Assembly: GCF_035046485.1 (NCBI RefSeq)
Contig: NC_085138.1
Location: forward strand, 8,408,823 to 8,472,822
Direction: 5' to 3'
Source: Aedes albopictus
Taxonomy: Eukaryota > Arthropoda > Insecta > Diptera > Culicidae
Length of the DNA: 64,000 bases
The position numbers were made by a program, and so were the translations under genes. Within the stretch, counting starts at the first letter, position 1; every line of letters begins with the position of its first letter. Below are positions 1 to 10,474 of this stretch, piece after piece. The notes beneath the pieces were generated by a model. That model was not told the DNA's origin and ran no database searches. It saw only the letters and a program-made list of their open reading frames with translations.

Positions 1-580
1 AAATGCTATCCATGGGGTCATGTCTAGCATTTAATATGTATGGCAATGACTGGTTCTTACCTAGCAGGGGTACTACAAGACCACGCGGACAATTCGATTA
101 AGGGCTTAATTGGGGATAATATATTTTCCAGAACTGAAGGAACATGTTTTCCGGGTGACTGATGAGTCGGAGAAGGCGGAAGTTTCCGTTTGTTATAATT
201 GACAAAATAAACAATCGGGCGCTTTTTCTTTCTATGACTTGCTTGGCATTTTGTGGATTTTTGTTTTTTTAGTTTTGGAAAGTATGCGATTCACTATTGA
301 GCCTTAACATTATTTTGCATCTGTATAGCATTGATATTGTCAAGTCTGTACCAACACCCTAATCCCACACCAAAATACCCTTTTCCTATCCCATGGCGTT
401 TATGTGGTCAGCAAAGACTATTCAGCCATTACCCCTCCTTATCATCGGCTTTGGACTGACTTGCGCTCTCATTGCCCCACCAAATGCTGCAAAATGAAAA
501 TGAAAATGAAAATGAAAACCTTTATAACCCGTAGTAAAGCCATAGTCCGGAGTGACCTTCTAGTAGTTTTTAAAAAGTGT
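1..580. other. unassigned flank
   Basis: I recognise no gene or repeat here. The stretch is AT-rich with a short GAAAAT-type simple repeat at about 495-517. Short open frames over it have no recognisable domain. Confidence 0.4.
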
Positions 581-589
581 TTTAAGTAT

Positions 590-1135
590 AAAACAGACAC
601 CAGCAGAGAAATTCAGAGGCGCATTGTGGCAGAAAATCGTGCTTACTTAGGACTCCGCAGAACTCTACGATCGAATAAAGTTCGCCGTAACACGAAATTA
701 ACTATCTACAAAACGCTAATTAGACCGGTAATTCTCTATGGGCACGGCACGAAACATGGACGCTACGTGCAGAGGACCAACGCGCCCTTAGAGTTTTCGA
801 ACGGAAGGTGTTGCGTACCATCTACGGCGGAGTGCAGATGGAAGACGGGACGTGGAGAAGGCGAATGAACCACGAGCTGCATCAGCTGATGAGGAGAGAA
901 CACCATTGTCCACACCGCGAAAATCGGGTGGCTACGGTGGACGGGTCACGTCATCAGGATGTCGGATAGCAACCCGACTAAAATGGTTCTCGAGAGTCAT
1001 CCGACCAGTACAAGAAGACGTGGTGCGTAGAGAGCTAGGTGGGTTGATCAAGTAGAGGACGACCTTCGGACTCTTCGTAAAGTGCGGAACTAGAGACACA
1101 CAGCCATGAACCGAGTAGAATAGTCCGAAACAAGG
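590..1135 (+). pseudogene. LINE ORF2 C-terminal fragment (decayed)
   Basis: The broken reading frames give the end of a non-LTR reverse transcriptase: an REIQRRI-type segment, then LRRTLRSNKVRR, a YKTLIRP-LYG motif, an LRTIYGGVQMEDG-type stretch and the start of a GHVIRM motif. The same sequence recurs at about 25255-25735 at high nucleotide identity, so both are copies of one family, the type often labelled craniofacial development protein 2-like. Frameshifts and stops break the frame here and only the 3' third is present. It directly abuts a copia fragment. It is not a functional gene; the exact LINE clade is uncertain. Confidence 0.75.
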
Positions 1136-2480
1136 AGACAGCACGTGATATGTGGAAGGCCCTTGAAGATACCTACGTGAAGAAATCTGTTGCAAGTCAG
1201 ACATTGCTATGAAAACAGCGAGACTGTGGATGAAAGAGGAAACTTCAATGCGGCATCATTTCCAGCAGTACGACGACATCGTACGGCAACTAAAGACCGC
1301 TGGCGCGAAACTCGAGGAGTATGATACGGTGCCGCAATTATTGTTTGACCCTTCCCGACAGCTACGACTCTTTGGTAATGGCTTTGGAGAAAATCGGTTA
1401 AAACGACCTGACGTTGGTATGTAACTGTTAAGCAACGATTGCTGGACGAAGAATCCAAGAGGTGTGATCGAATGGAAGATTCTTGTCAGCAATGCTTTCG
1501 CAGTTAAACCGTTTGCACCGACTGAACGTCTACTGTACAATATGGCGGAAGGAATCGGGTCGAAGGTTAATGCTGTTGGATTCTGCGATATCTGTGTCCT
1601 TGGCAAGCAATGCCGAGAACCCTTCGATGGAACTCATAAAAGAGCTGGACGTTTACAGCAGCGGATACACTACGACGTCTGCGGGCCGATAGATCTACCG
1701 GCCTTTTATCGATGATTACAGTCGCTTTGCATGTGTCTACGTGATGAAAAGGAAGTCCGAAGTATTTGGTCGTTTTCAAGAGTATGAAGCGATGGTGACT
1801 GCCCAGTTTGAGAATCGGATCAGCAAACTAACAGTAGACCAAACCAGCGAGTACTGCGCGAAGGAACAAAAAGCGTACTACAGACGGAAGGGAATTCAAG
1901 TCCAACCAACCGTAACGTATTCGTTGCAGCAGAACGGTATTGCGGAGAGATTCAACCGCACGCTTGTTGAAAAGGTAAGAACAATGCTGATTGACTCAAA
2001 TGTAGTCAAGTACATGTGGTCCGAAGCTTACTGGTACGTATATCCTGAATTGTTGACCTACTGCTGCTGTTCTTGATAATCGTACACCTGCTGAGTATTG
2101 GACCGTTCCCAAACCTGATCTTTCCAAGTTGAGGATTTTCGGATGCAGGGCTTTCGCATGGGTGCCTGGTTAACCGAGGAAGAAACTGGACAACAAGAGT
2201 CGGAAGGCGTTGATGATTGGCTATGCACCCAACGGCTATCGACTCTGGGATAGGACATCGAGGAAGGTCTTCGTTGTCCGTGACATCAAATTCGACGAAA
2301 ACTCACTACCGTACTCTATAGAAGATGATGAAGAATCGGAAATTCCGTTGGTGATTCCGACGGTGTATCCGGCCGAGGAGACTGATCAATAGATTAATCA
2401 GGAAGATCCGTATCGAGCTGATGTGCGCGAGATGACCGGCAGCTGTGGATGGCTGCAGTTGGTGAGGAACTCAAATCCAT
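1136..2480 (+). pseudogene. Ty1/copia retrotransposon fragment (gag, integrase, start of RT)
   Basis: The first part (about 1141-1405) reads as copia Gag: WKALEDTYVKKS, then HHFQQYDDIVRQLKTAGAKL. After a junction the frame resumes as integrase: a CDIC zinc-binding half with VLGKQ, a DYSRF block, a VDQTSEY block and a QQNGIAERFNRT block that carries the catalytic glutamate. A DVAG-type hinge region follows, with GYAPNGYRLWD at 2213-2250. The frame is broken several times and the middle of gag-pol is missing. The copy is interrupted after GEELKS at 2480 by the LINE at 2481-8546, and the next codons (MEANG) continue at 8559. At 1488-1535 it carries a terminal fragment of the 258 bp MITE family. 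Confidence 0.8.
2467..2480 (+). repeat. 5' target-site duplication of the LINE
   Basis: The 14 bp gaactcaaatccat is repeated exactly at 8547-8560, directly after the LINE A-tail. This fixes the insertion and both ends of the element. The 5' boundary could be 2 bp earlier (12 bp duplication). Confidence 0.93.
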
Positions 2481-2510
2481 TCCTTGTTGAGTGCTTGAGT
2501 GAGCTGGTCG
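2479..2510 (+). promoter_or_regulatory. possible internal promoter (Inr/DPE) of the LINE
   Basis: LINEs of this type start transcription at their own first base and use downstream elements. GGTCG at 2506-2510 fits the insect DPE consensus (RGWYV) and lies at exactly +28 if the first base is the A at 2479. The initiator itself (CCATTCC) is only a partial match. This is inferred from motif spacing. Confidence 0.4.
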
Positions 2511-3129
2511 ACGTTTTCCCAGTCTCGTTACGCGGCGCTTTTATTCGCAATTTCGGTCGTTTTTTTGCTCTACCGGACGGTAGTTTTTTCGACACGCGTT
2601 AGTCCCGAAAGTGCCCAGGTAACCGCCTCTCCGAAGGAAGCAGCAAACTTTTAGTTTGACTGTCCCACCGCGAAATAAGTCGTTAAAATTATCAAAGTGA
2701 ACGACTTCATATTGAACCGCACACCGCAAGCATCAATTAGTGTGGTGATTTTGCCGTCTTTGTTGTCCCCGGCCGTGGACTGGTAGCTGCAGCAGCAGGA
2801 ACGGCTGAACAATAACGGCTAAGTAGCACGGTTTTATTACCTATTCATCTCCTCTTTGCTTTGCGCTTGCAAACCAACTGCCTATTTTTCAAGGTTGTTT
2901 TTTTGTCCACTCTTCTGTCTCTCTCCCAGTTGCGCATTAAGGTTGCGCCAAGATAAAAACCGGGTTAGGTTGAAAATAGTTGTTTTTTTTTTCGATTTAG
3001 TTTTAAACCCAAGTAGGGTGCATTAGATAAGTTTTTTTTTTCCATTTTTCTTTTGTTTTTCTTATATATATATATATATATTTTTTTTTTTCTTCACTTG
3101 CTGATATATCTGCGGTAGACTTTTCCCGC

Positions 3130-4497
3130 ATGGACGTTTCGAATGGAGGCGAAACGCCTCCTAAAGATCTCATTGCTCGAACGCGATTTTACCAACCATC
3201 TTCGCCTGGTCCTTGGGTTGTCTATTTCCGGCGCAAAAACAAACCGTTGAATGTACTCTCAATCTCTCGAGATCTGACGCGTAAGTATCCTGGGACTGTT
3301 ATTCACCAAGTGAAACAGACCAAGCTGCGTGTAACTGCACCTAGTTACAAAGCAGCAAATGAAATTGCTCAGCACGAAGCGTTTAGCTGTGAATATACGA
3401 TCTATGTGCCGGCACGAGAAGTAGAGGTGGAGGGGAAGATCCTCGACGAAATGCTGACGTGCGATGACATCAAGAGCGGATTCGGACGCTTTAAGAATAG
3501 ATCTATCCCCGATGTGGCAATCCTAGATTGTAAGCGGCTGTCTAAGGCTTCCATTGAAGGGAGTAAGAAAGTGTACTCGCCATCAGCGTTTTTTCGAGTG
3601 ACCTTCCCAGGTTCCGTCCTCCCAGAATTTGTAGTCATTGATGGTGCTTTTTACCCAGTGCGTCTTTTTAGGCCGAAGGTATTCAATTGTACCAAATGCA
3701 AGCAGTTTGGTCACAGTGATAGCTTTTGCGACAACAAGCCCCGTTGTGGCAAATGCAACCAGGCTCATTTAGAGGACTCTTGCACACAGGAAGCTGAAAA
3801 GTGTAGCTACTGTGGCGGAGATCCACATGACTTGCAAGATTGCCCGGCCTATAAAAGACGCATTAAAAATGAGAGTCGCTCTATCATAAGGCGCTCCAAA
3901 CAGACATATGCGGAGATGGTGAAATCTTTTAACACACCAGAATCCGTGTCTGAATCAGCTGTCCCAGTTGAAAATCCCTTTCACGAGTTGTCTTCTGATG
4001 ATCAGGACGATGACGAAACTGATGAGGGTGGATCTTCTTCGGAGGTACACGCACCTGGAAAAAGGAAGTCATCATCTTCCCCGGGATTGCGCCGAAAAGT
4101 CTTTTTGAAATCTTCCCTCAAAAGTTTGCCTAATACAAAAGGAGGCGGAGTAAATTTAAAAACTCCGAACAAACAGGCCCCTGATTACTCAGTTCCATGC
4201 TGCAGTAAAGACCCAGTGAATCCGCCTCCGACTGTTAAGTATACTTCAAAAAAAAGCATTCGACAAAGTAGCAAGAAAAAGGCTACGAAAGCTCCTCGAA
4301 CTTCAACTAAACCTTCCAAACCCAAAAGAGGACTGCTAACTTTCAGGGTTCTTGTGGATCGCTTATATGATGCCATCGGCCTTCCGGACACACTTCGAGG
4401 CATTATTGATATTTTTATCCCAACAGTAGAAGAATATCTTCGGAATTTGACACAATCATGGCCCCTCCTTGCTTCGCTCATATCTTTCGATGGCTAA
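3130..4497 (+). CDS. LINE ORF1 protein, Gag-like RNA-binding protein
   Basis: A 455-residue nucleic-acid-binding protein that would coat the LINE RNA in the retrotransposition particle. Three zinc knuckles follow each other at about residues 186-255: CTKCKQFGHSDSFC (CX2CX4HX4C), CGKCNQAHLEDSC (CX2CX3HX4C) and CSYCGGDPHDLQDC (CX2CX4HX4C), the layout typical of I and Jockey ORF1. The preceding region, about residues 30-180, probably holds the RRM-like fold of this family. The C-terminal half is acidic and then basic, rich in Ser and Lys, and low in complexity. The ATG at 3130 follows an unusually T-rich leader with a TA repeat (3064-3082). The stop overlaps the ORF2 start. The length is normal for the family. 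Confidence 0.9.
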   Translation: MDVSNGGETPPKDLIARTRFYQPSSPGPWVVYFRRKNKPLNVLSISRDLTRKYPGTVIHQVKQTKLRVTAPSYKAANEIAQHEAFSCEYTIYVPAREVEVEGKILDEMLTCDDIKSGFGRFKNRSIPDVAILDCKRLSKASIEGSKKVYSPSAFFRVTFPGSVLPEFVVIDGAFYPVRLFRPKVFNCTKCKQFGHSDSFCDNKPRCGKCNQAHLEDSCTQEAEKCSYCGGDPHDLQDCPAYKRRIKNESRSIIRRSKQTYAEMVKSFNTPESVSESAVPVENPFHELSSDDQDDDETDEGGSSSEVHAPGKRKSSSSPGLRRKVFLKSSLKSLPNTKGGGVNLKTPNKQAPDYSVPCCSKDPVNPPPTVKYTSKKSIRQSSKKKATKAPRTSTKPSKPKRGLLTFRVLVDRLYDAIGLPDTLRGIIDIFIPTVEEYLRNLTQSWPLLASLISFDG

Positions 4498-7400
4498 TTC
4501 ATCAAGTGAGGTGCAAGATATGATCACTGTGCTACAGTGGAACTGTCATAGTTTAAAACCTAAATTAGACCTGTTTAAGTTTTTGATTCACAACTCAGAT
4601 TGTGATATATTTGCACTTTGTGAAACATGGCTCTCTTCTGAAGATGAACTCAACTTCCACGATTTCAACATAATTCGCCAGGATAGAGATGACCATTACG
4701 GGGGAGTACTCTTGGGGATCAAAAAATGTTACTCATTTTATAAAATTCCAATCCCGACTCATCCTGGCATAGAAATTGTCGCTTGCCAAATAAACGTAAA
4801 GGGTAAAGATCTTTGCGTAGCTTCCGTTTACATTCCTCCAGGTATTTCAATTAACCGCCGTCATCTTTGGAATGCAGTTTCTGCACTATCACATCCAGTT
4901 TTAATTCTGGGTGATATGAATTCACATGGTACTGGGTGGGGCGAGCCATATGACGATCGCAGAGCGGCTATTTTCTATGATTTGTGCGACGATTTCACTT
5001 TGAACGTTTTGAATACAGGTGAAGTGACACGCATTGCATCCGACGGTAGAGAAAGTCGGCTTGACCTTTCTTTGGGATCAAGTTCACTATCATTCGATTG
5101 CTCGTGGAAGGTGATCGAAGATCCTCATGGTAGTGATCACTTGCCCATTATAACCACCATAAATCATAATTGCGAAAGGTCAGACGAGCCAATTCAGGTT
5201 CCTTTTGACCTCACTAGGAATATCGATTGGCAAAAGTATGCAGAAGCGGTATCTTTTGGGGTTGAATCATCCAATCCTCTCCCACCTTTGGATGAGTATC
5301 GATTCCTGTCTGAACTGATTTACAGAAGTGCATTAGAATCACAAAAACGACGCGTTCCAAGTGCAACCTTCAAAAGAAGACCAGCCACACTTGGCTGGGA
5401 TGATTATTGCACTCAATTGTATCTTAAAAAATCTGATGCCTTCAAAGCTTTTCGTAGGCATGGCACCTCGGATCTTTATCAAGAATACGAAAAACTTGAA
5501 AGACAACTGAGGAACTTGCTAAAAGCGAAAAAGCGTAGTTATTGGCGACACTTCATTGAGGGTCTCTCAAGAGAAACTTCGATGACAACGCTTTGGAGAG
5601 TGGCTCGCAACATGCGAAACCGCTCATCTTCTAATGAGAGTGACGAATACTCCAACCGTTGGATATTCAGTTTCGCGAAAAAAGTCTGCCCAGACTCAGT
5701 CCCAGCACGACCAATTTCTTGGGAATCAATCTCAAGAGACGGTTCTCTGGACAGACCATTCTCAATGCTGGAATTTTCTATAGCTCTTCTTTCATCAAAC
5801 AATTCTTCTCCGGGACGCGATATGATAAAGTTCAATCTTCTTAAGAATCTCCCAGATATCGCAAAAAGACGATTACTAGACCTGTTCAACTCATTCATGG
5901 AGGACAACATCGTTCCGCATGAATGGAGACAGGTCAAAGTAATAGCTATTCAAAAGCCTGGTAAACCAGCGTCTGATCATAATTCATACCGCCCAATTGC
6001 TATGTTATCATGTTTAAGGAAATTGTTGGAAAAAATGATCCTATCGCGACTCGACCATTGGGTTGAATCGAATAACTTGCTTTCAAATACACAATTCGGG
6101 TTCCGCAAGGGCAAAGGAACAAACGATTGTCTAGCGTTGCTTTCAACAGATATTCAACTGGCCTTTGCGGAAAAGGAGCAATTGGCTTCAGTTTTCTTGG
6201 ATATTAAGGGCGCTTTTGATTCAGTTTCCATAGAAATATTGTCAGAAAAACTGCACAATAGTGGACTACCCGGACTTTTAAACAATTTCTTGTATAATTT
6301 GTTGTCAGAAAAACATATGAGCTTCAATCTCGGACAACTGACAACTTCCAGAATTAGTTACATGGGCCTACCCCAAGGCTCATGTTTAAGTCCCTTGCTT
6401 TATAATTTTTACGTGAAAGACATTGATAGTTGTCTGGAAGGACAATGCACGCTAAGACAACTTGCAGATGATGCTGTGGTTTCTCTAAAAGGCCCTCATG
6501 CAGAAATGTTGCAAAGACCATTGCAAAGTTCCTTAAACAATCTGTCCATTTGGGCAAGAGATTTGGGGATCGAGTTTGCTCCGCAAAAAACTCAATTGGT
6601 TGTGTTTTCCAGAAAGCGGAACCCAGCCCAACTGAAACTCAATCTTTTGGGAATAGAAATCGACCAATCGTTGACTTCGAAATACCTTGGGGTCTGGTTT
6701 GATTCAAAAGGCACTTGGGGTACCCAAACTAAGTATTTGGTGCAAAAATGTCAGCAAAGGATCAATTTTCTACGCACAATTACCGGAACATGGTGGGGTG
6801 CTCACCCGGAAGACCTCATAAAACTTTACAAAACGACTATTCTCTCGGTTCTCGAGTATGGCTCTTTCTGTTTCCACTCAGCAGCAAAATGCCACCTAAT
6901 AAAATTGGAACGAATTCAATATCGTTGTCTGCGCATTGCCCTCGGCTGCATGCACTCAACGCATAATGCGAGCCTAGAGGTCCTGGCAGGGGTGAAACCT
7001 CTCCAGAACCGCTTCTGGGAGCTCTCGCTAAGGTTACTTATCAAGTGTGGAGTGAGCAACACACTTGTTATTGAAAACTTCGAAGAAATGCTCAGTCTGA
7101 ACACTCAGTCAAAATTCATGAGAATCTATCTTTTCTACATGTCATCTGAAATTAGCCTCCCAGGTTATAATCCTCCTCGTGTACACTTCACCAATGACAG
7201 TTCCTCTGTTAAATACGATCTGTCCATGAAACAAGCTGTTCAGGGAATACCAGATCAACTTCGATGTGTATCTATTCCTCGCATTTTTAACGAAAAGTAC
7301 CAAAATGTCAATTCCTGTAAGAGATTCTTCACTGATGGGTCTCGCATAAATGGATCCACTGGTTTCGGTGTCTTCAATGAAAATTTCGCCGCCTTCCGCA

Positions 7401-8278
7401 AACTTCAGGAACCTTGCTCGGTTTATGTTGCTGAGCTGGCAGCAATCAACTTCGCTTTGGGGATGATTTCCAACATGCCCGTAGACCATTTCTTCATCTT
7501 CTCGGATAGCCTTAGTTCGATTGAGGCACTCCGGTCGATGAAACCTGTTAAACATCCATCTTACTTTCTTACAAAAATAAGGGAGCAGATGGGTGCACTG
7601 GTCGAAAGATCCTACAAGATTACCTTTGTATGGGTCCCCTCACATTGCTCAATTTATGGCAATGAGAAGGCGGACTCTCTCGCAAAGGTGGGCGCACAGG
7701 AAGGTGAGATCTATGATAGAAGAATTTCACATGATGAATTTTTCCATTTTGTTCGCCAGAGTTCTCTTCAAAGTTGGCAAAATGATTGGCGAGATGGCCA
7801 GCTGGGACGGTGGTTACATTCCATTATTCCTAATGTTTCCTTGCGAGCGTGGTGGCATGGTTTGGATGTAAGTCGAAATTTCATTCGCGTAATGTCAAGG
7901 CTTATGTCCAACCATTACTCGCTAGATGCGCATTTACACAGGATTAACCTCGCGTTGAGCAATGTTTGTACTAAGTGCGGTTCCGGTTATGATGACATCG
8001 ACCACGTAGTTTGGCAATGCCCGGATAATGACGCCTCCAGAGCACTACTTTTGGATACCCTTGAGGCCCGAGGTAGACAACCCTTTGTTCTTGTGCGAGA
8101 CGTGTTGGGCACTCGCGATGTCACTTATATGCTATGCATTTACGACTTTCTTCGTTTGTCTTGTATAAAGGTTCAATTCTCTTGTGTTTTCTCCCCCAGT
8201 TTTTTTTTCTCCGTTTTTCGTCTTTGTGTTGTTCCTGGCCATCCGGCAGATGAAAAGCCCGCTACAATCTGGGGCTGA
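4490..8278 (+). CDS. LINE ORF2: endonuclease, reverse transcriptase, RNase H
   Basis: A 1262-residue polyprotein that nicks target DNA and copies the LINE RNA into it. Domains in order: an APE-type endonuclease (about residues 10-230) with WNCHSLKPK, CETWLS, LILGDMNSHG and GSDHLPI; a reverse transcriptase (about 470-740) with YRPIAMLSC, FGFRKGKGTND, FLDIKGAFDSV, GLPQGSCLSPLLYNFY and LADD; an RNase H domain (about 940-1080) with FTDGSRINGSTGFG, AELAAINFAL, SDSLSSIEAL and VPSHCSIYGNEKAD; and a C-terminal CX2C...HX4C finger (CTKCGSG...HVVWQC). The polymerase box is LADD rather than the common YADD, with both aspartates kept. I take the ATG at 4490, inside ORF1's last codons (ATGGCTAA), over the upstream TTG at 4469. 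No stops or frameshifts are visible. Confidence 0.93.
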   Translation: MANSSSEVQDMITVLQWNCHSLKPKLDLFKFLIHNSDCDIFALCETWLSSEDELNFHDFNIIRQDRDDHYGGVLLGIKKCYSFYKIPIPTHPGIEIVACQINVKGKDLCVASVYIPPGISINRRHLWNAVSALSHPVLILGDMNSHGTGWGEPYDDRRAAIFYDLCDDFTLNVLNTGEVTRIASDGRESRLDLSLGSSSLSFDCSWKVIEDPHGSDHLPIITTINHNCERSDEPIQVPFDLTRNIDWQKYAEAVSFGVESSNPLPPLDEYRFLSELIYRSALESQKRRVPSATFKRRPATLGWDDYCTQLYLKKSDAFKAFRRHGTSDLYQEYEKLERQLRNLLKAKKRSYWRHFIEGLSRETSMTTLWRVARNMRNRSSSNESDEYSNRWIFSFAKKVCPDSVPARPISWESISRDGSLDRPFSMLEFSIALLSSNNSSPGRDMIKFNLLKNLPDIAKRRLLDLFNSFMEDNIVPHEWRQVKVIAIQKPGKPASDHNSYRPIAMLSCLRKLLEKMILSRLDHWVESNNLLSNTQFGFRKGKGTNDCLALLSTDIQLAFAEKEQLASVFLDIKGAFDSVSIEILSEKLHNSGLPGLLNNFLYNLLSEKHMSFNLGQLTTSRISYMGLPQGSCLSPLLYNFYVKDIDSCLEGQCTLRQLADDAVVSLKGPHAEMLQRPLQSSLNNLSIWARDLGIEFAPQKTQLVVFSRKRNPAQLKLNLLGIEIDQSLTSKYLGVWFDSKGTWGTQTKYLVQKCQQRINFLRTITGTWWGAHPEDLIKLYKTTILSVLEYGSFCFHSAAKCHLIKLERIQYRCLRIALGCMHSTHNASLEVLAGVKPLQNRFWELSLRLLIKCGVSNTLVIENFEEMLSLNTQSKFMRIYLFYMSSEISLPGYNPPRVHFTNDSSSVKYDLSMKQAVQGIPDQLRCVSIPRIFNEKYQNVNSCKRFFTDGSRINGSTGFGVFNENFAAFRKLQEPCSVYVAELAAINFALGMISNMPVDHFFIFSDSLSSIEALRSMKPVKHPSYFLTKIREQMGALVERSYKITFVWVPSHCSIYGNEKADSLAKVGAQEGEIYDRRISHDEFFHFVRQSSLQSWQNDWRDGQLGRWLHSIIPNVSLRAWWHGLDVSRNFIRVMSRLMSNHYSLDAHLHRINLALSNVCTKCGSGYDDIDHVVWQCPDNDASRALLLDTLEARGRQPFVLVRDVLGTRDVTYMLCIYDFLRLSCIKVQFSCVFSPSFFFSVFRLCVVPGHPADEKPATIWG

Positions 8279-8518
8279 ATCACTATGAAGACAACGAACA
8301 CGCCATTACGTTATACCTCCCGGATGAGCTTCAGAGAACCCTTACCCCCAGTCCTTACCACGCCCATCCTAAAAGCATATGTGACCCACTAATCTCGAGC
8401 TGCCACGAGTATCCTGGCTCCGTCCCGTACTAACTATGTTGTATAAGAATCAAATTTGTACATAAAATACAAAAAATGAGTTTTGGCTCCGCAAAGCGTT
8501 AAACGCGATTGAGCCCCA

Positions 8519-8546
8519 AATAAATGAACTGGTTAAAAAAAAAAAA
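8519..8546 (+). terminator. polyadenylation signal and A tail of the LINE
   Basis: AATAAA at 8519-8524 sits 11 bp before a run of 12 A that ends exactly at the 3' target duplication. Confidence 0.8.
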
Positions 8547-8560
8547 GAACTCAAATCCAT
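8547..8560 (+). repeat. 3' target-site duplication of the LINE
   Basis: Exact copy of 2467-2480. The next bases (ggaagcaaacgg) continue the interrupted copia frame (SMEANG). Confidence 0.93.
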
Positions 8561-8622
8561 GGAAGCAAACGGTGGTAGTGTAATACGGTTTTGGTTCCCC
8601 AGTTAAGTGGTTTTCTAGGAAA

Positions 8623-8736
8623 ATTGTTCGAAGGAAAAAGTGAAAAATGACGCGTGTTTGGAGCAGTTGCGATGGGGATCGCGATCGGGTGGCATTGTTC
8701 GAAGGAAAAAACGAAGTGACGCGTGTTTGGGGCAGG
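8623..8736 (+). repeat. two-copy tandem repeat, about 71 bp period
   Basis: attgttcgaaggaaaaa followed by gacgcgtgtttgg occurs at 8623 and again at 8694 with small differences. It lies between the copia remnant and the next LINE fragment. Confidence 0.7.
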
Positions 8737-8749
8737 TGCACATTGTCCT

Positions 8750-9238
8750 GATTCCAAAAATTGCAATCAGTCAAAACGATTTATAACACCAAATGCTTAT
8801 AAAACCAAAAAGCTCTTAGAGCTCAACAAGAGAGCTCTATGTACATACACTGGCCTAGTAACTGGACACTGCCCGAGCAGGTATCACTTGAAAAATATTG
8901 GCCATATTCAGAGTGATATCTGTCGTTTCTGTAATACGGAACGTGAAACCTCGGAACATCTGCTTTGCAGTTGTGGTGCTTTATACACGCGCAGGCAAAG
9001 ATTTCTAAATAGTGGTTGCTTGCAACCCAGTGAGATCTGGTCTGCAAAACCTGGGAAGGTCTTGGAGTTTATCAATTCCATTGCACCTGACTGGGAGACG
9101 ACGCGTCGTGGCAGTAGCTGATTACTTGACACATGGTAATTAGCTGGCTAGATGCGAATATCAAAACGGGACATGACACAAAAGTTCAGCCTATTGGACG
9201 CAGTGGCTTAATTTCCCCAACAGGGGAGGAAAAAAAAA
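8750..9238 (+). mobile_element. 5'-truncated LINE 3' end
   Basis: A 5'-truncated insertion of about 490 bp that keeps only the last codons of an ORF2: LLELNKRALCTYTGLVTGHC, then CRFCNTERETSEHLLCSC, a CX2C...HX4C finger typical of LINE C-termini (TGHC, CRFC, ETSEHLLC). It ends with a run of A (9230-9239). The 8 bp attgtcct at 8742-8749 and 9239-9246 are the likely target duplication. The open frame from about 8752 to 9121 is a fragment, not a gene. The TGHC...ETSEHLLC form resembles the R1/Outcast-type groups; the clade is uncertain. Confidence 0.75.
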
Positions 9239-9552
9239 ATTGTCCTTCCTCGTGAAGTAATAAACATAGATGCACACTTAGTAGCAAACAGTATTGCAGA
9301 AAATTGAAGGAGTCAAGGAGTGGTTGCGGTCATCCGACAACATGGAACTGAGATCATTCCGAGTTTTGTTTTCTTTACATACCAGAAGAAGTTGGGGTAA
9401 TTTCGCCAATGCGTTTTCATGAGGACTCCTGGAGTCTGTAATATCTGCAAATTAATCCTGTGGCTCTGGTGATGGCCACTCTCGAACAGATGGTAAAGAA
9501 TAATAATAGATTTTGTTATTATTTTGTATCATGAGCTCAATAATTAATCAAT

Positions 9553-9572
9553 TAACTAAGTCAATTGATTAT
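9553..9572 (+). repeat. 5' target duplication of the insertion in Rheb intron 1
   Basis: taactaagtcaattgattat, repeated exactly at 16950-16969. The pre-insertion intron would have run straight from this site into the polypyrimidine tract and acceptor of Rheb exon 2. Confidence 0.9.
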
Positions 9573-10300
9573 CCCTGCCCTTCAGTTCAGAGAGGGTTTG
9601 GGCAGCGTCCTGCCAACTCGGTCGAGGCAGGATTCTTGGGAGAACAAGTAAGAGGTTGTTGAAAGATTATGTAATGTTATTTATTTTGTGTAATTAAAAT
9701 CTAATCTTTCCTAAGCATGTTACGTAATATTTGAACAGCTTCATCAACGCTGATATTCTAAAGGGCTAGAATGATGCATTGAGCTTGTAGTGATCCCTTG
9801 AAGATGGGATGTAAATCATTATCTCGCGATCGCGTGTTTTCGTACTTTATGGAAAGGGTACATTACATAAACGAACCATTTTAAAAACACATCCGATATG
9901 TTACAATATTTAATGATTTGCTATCCATGTCCGTGGAACCATTCTGAATAGCCATTGAGTGACACTGGATTGTTTTATATTTTCATCTTGTGAATCGACC
10001 AGCCATATAGAAACTGAATCCAGTGTATCACCACAGCCTCTCAAACTATTGTACTGAATAACAACTACTAATCATATCCTTTCCTTTCCTTCTTTTCTTT
10101 TCCCTTCCTTTTACATGAGCAAAATAAATACTCCGAGTATTTCTATCACCACGTCCGAAGGCAAAACATCATGCATCATTAACAGCGGAATCGAATGAAG
10201 AGGAATCGTGAGTAAAAATCATAAAAACACCTAAGGTAAGAACATAACTATTCTGTTTCCAACGTGTGATTAACCATCAAATAGATTCACTGGTCACGTG

Positions 10301-10463
10301 TGTGGTACCGAGATCCGGAGCACACGCGTCTAAGTAATAGAATGAATGAATGTGTCCGCGCTGCGGTTAGTCAAACCATCAGTAACAGCAAAGTGCCACC
10401 AATACACTATCGATACATACACGCGGATGCGGGACATACTATCAGCTTGCGCTGTCTACCACA
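10301..10463 (-). repeat. LTR (3' LTR in element orientation)
   Basis: 163 bp, base-for-base identical to 15384-15546, with termini tgtggta/taccaca. Preceded by duplication acgtg (10296-10300). Confidence 0.95.
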
Positions 10464-10474
10464 TCCCCCCTCTT
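10464..10474 (-). promoter_or_regulatory. polypurine tract of the LARD-like element
   Basis: On the minus strand AAGAGGGGGGA lies directly upstream of the 3' LTR, where plus-strand DNA synthesis is primed. Confidence 0.85.

Larger units (their letters stand above)
2481..8546 (+). mobile_element. full-length I-superfamily non-LTR retrotransposon
   Basis: The element is about 6.07 kb: a 650 bp 5' leader, ORF1 (3130-4497), ORF2 (4490-8278), a 250 bp 3' UTR, an AATAAA at 8519 and a 12-base A tail. Exact 14 bp duplications flank it, in the middle of a copia gene. Both ORFs are uninterrupted. ORF2 carries endonuclease, reverse transcriptase and RNase H, the arrangement of I-superfamily LINEs; Jockey-clade elements usually lack RNase H. 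Full length, clean ends and open frames point to a recent insertion that may still be competent. Subfamily assignment would need a library search. Confidence 0.93.

Noticed and set aside
4469..4489. upstream start of LINE ORF2
   Set aside because: The start codon there is TTG; the ATG at 4490 overlapping the ORF1 stop is the typical arrangement.
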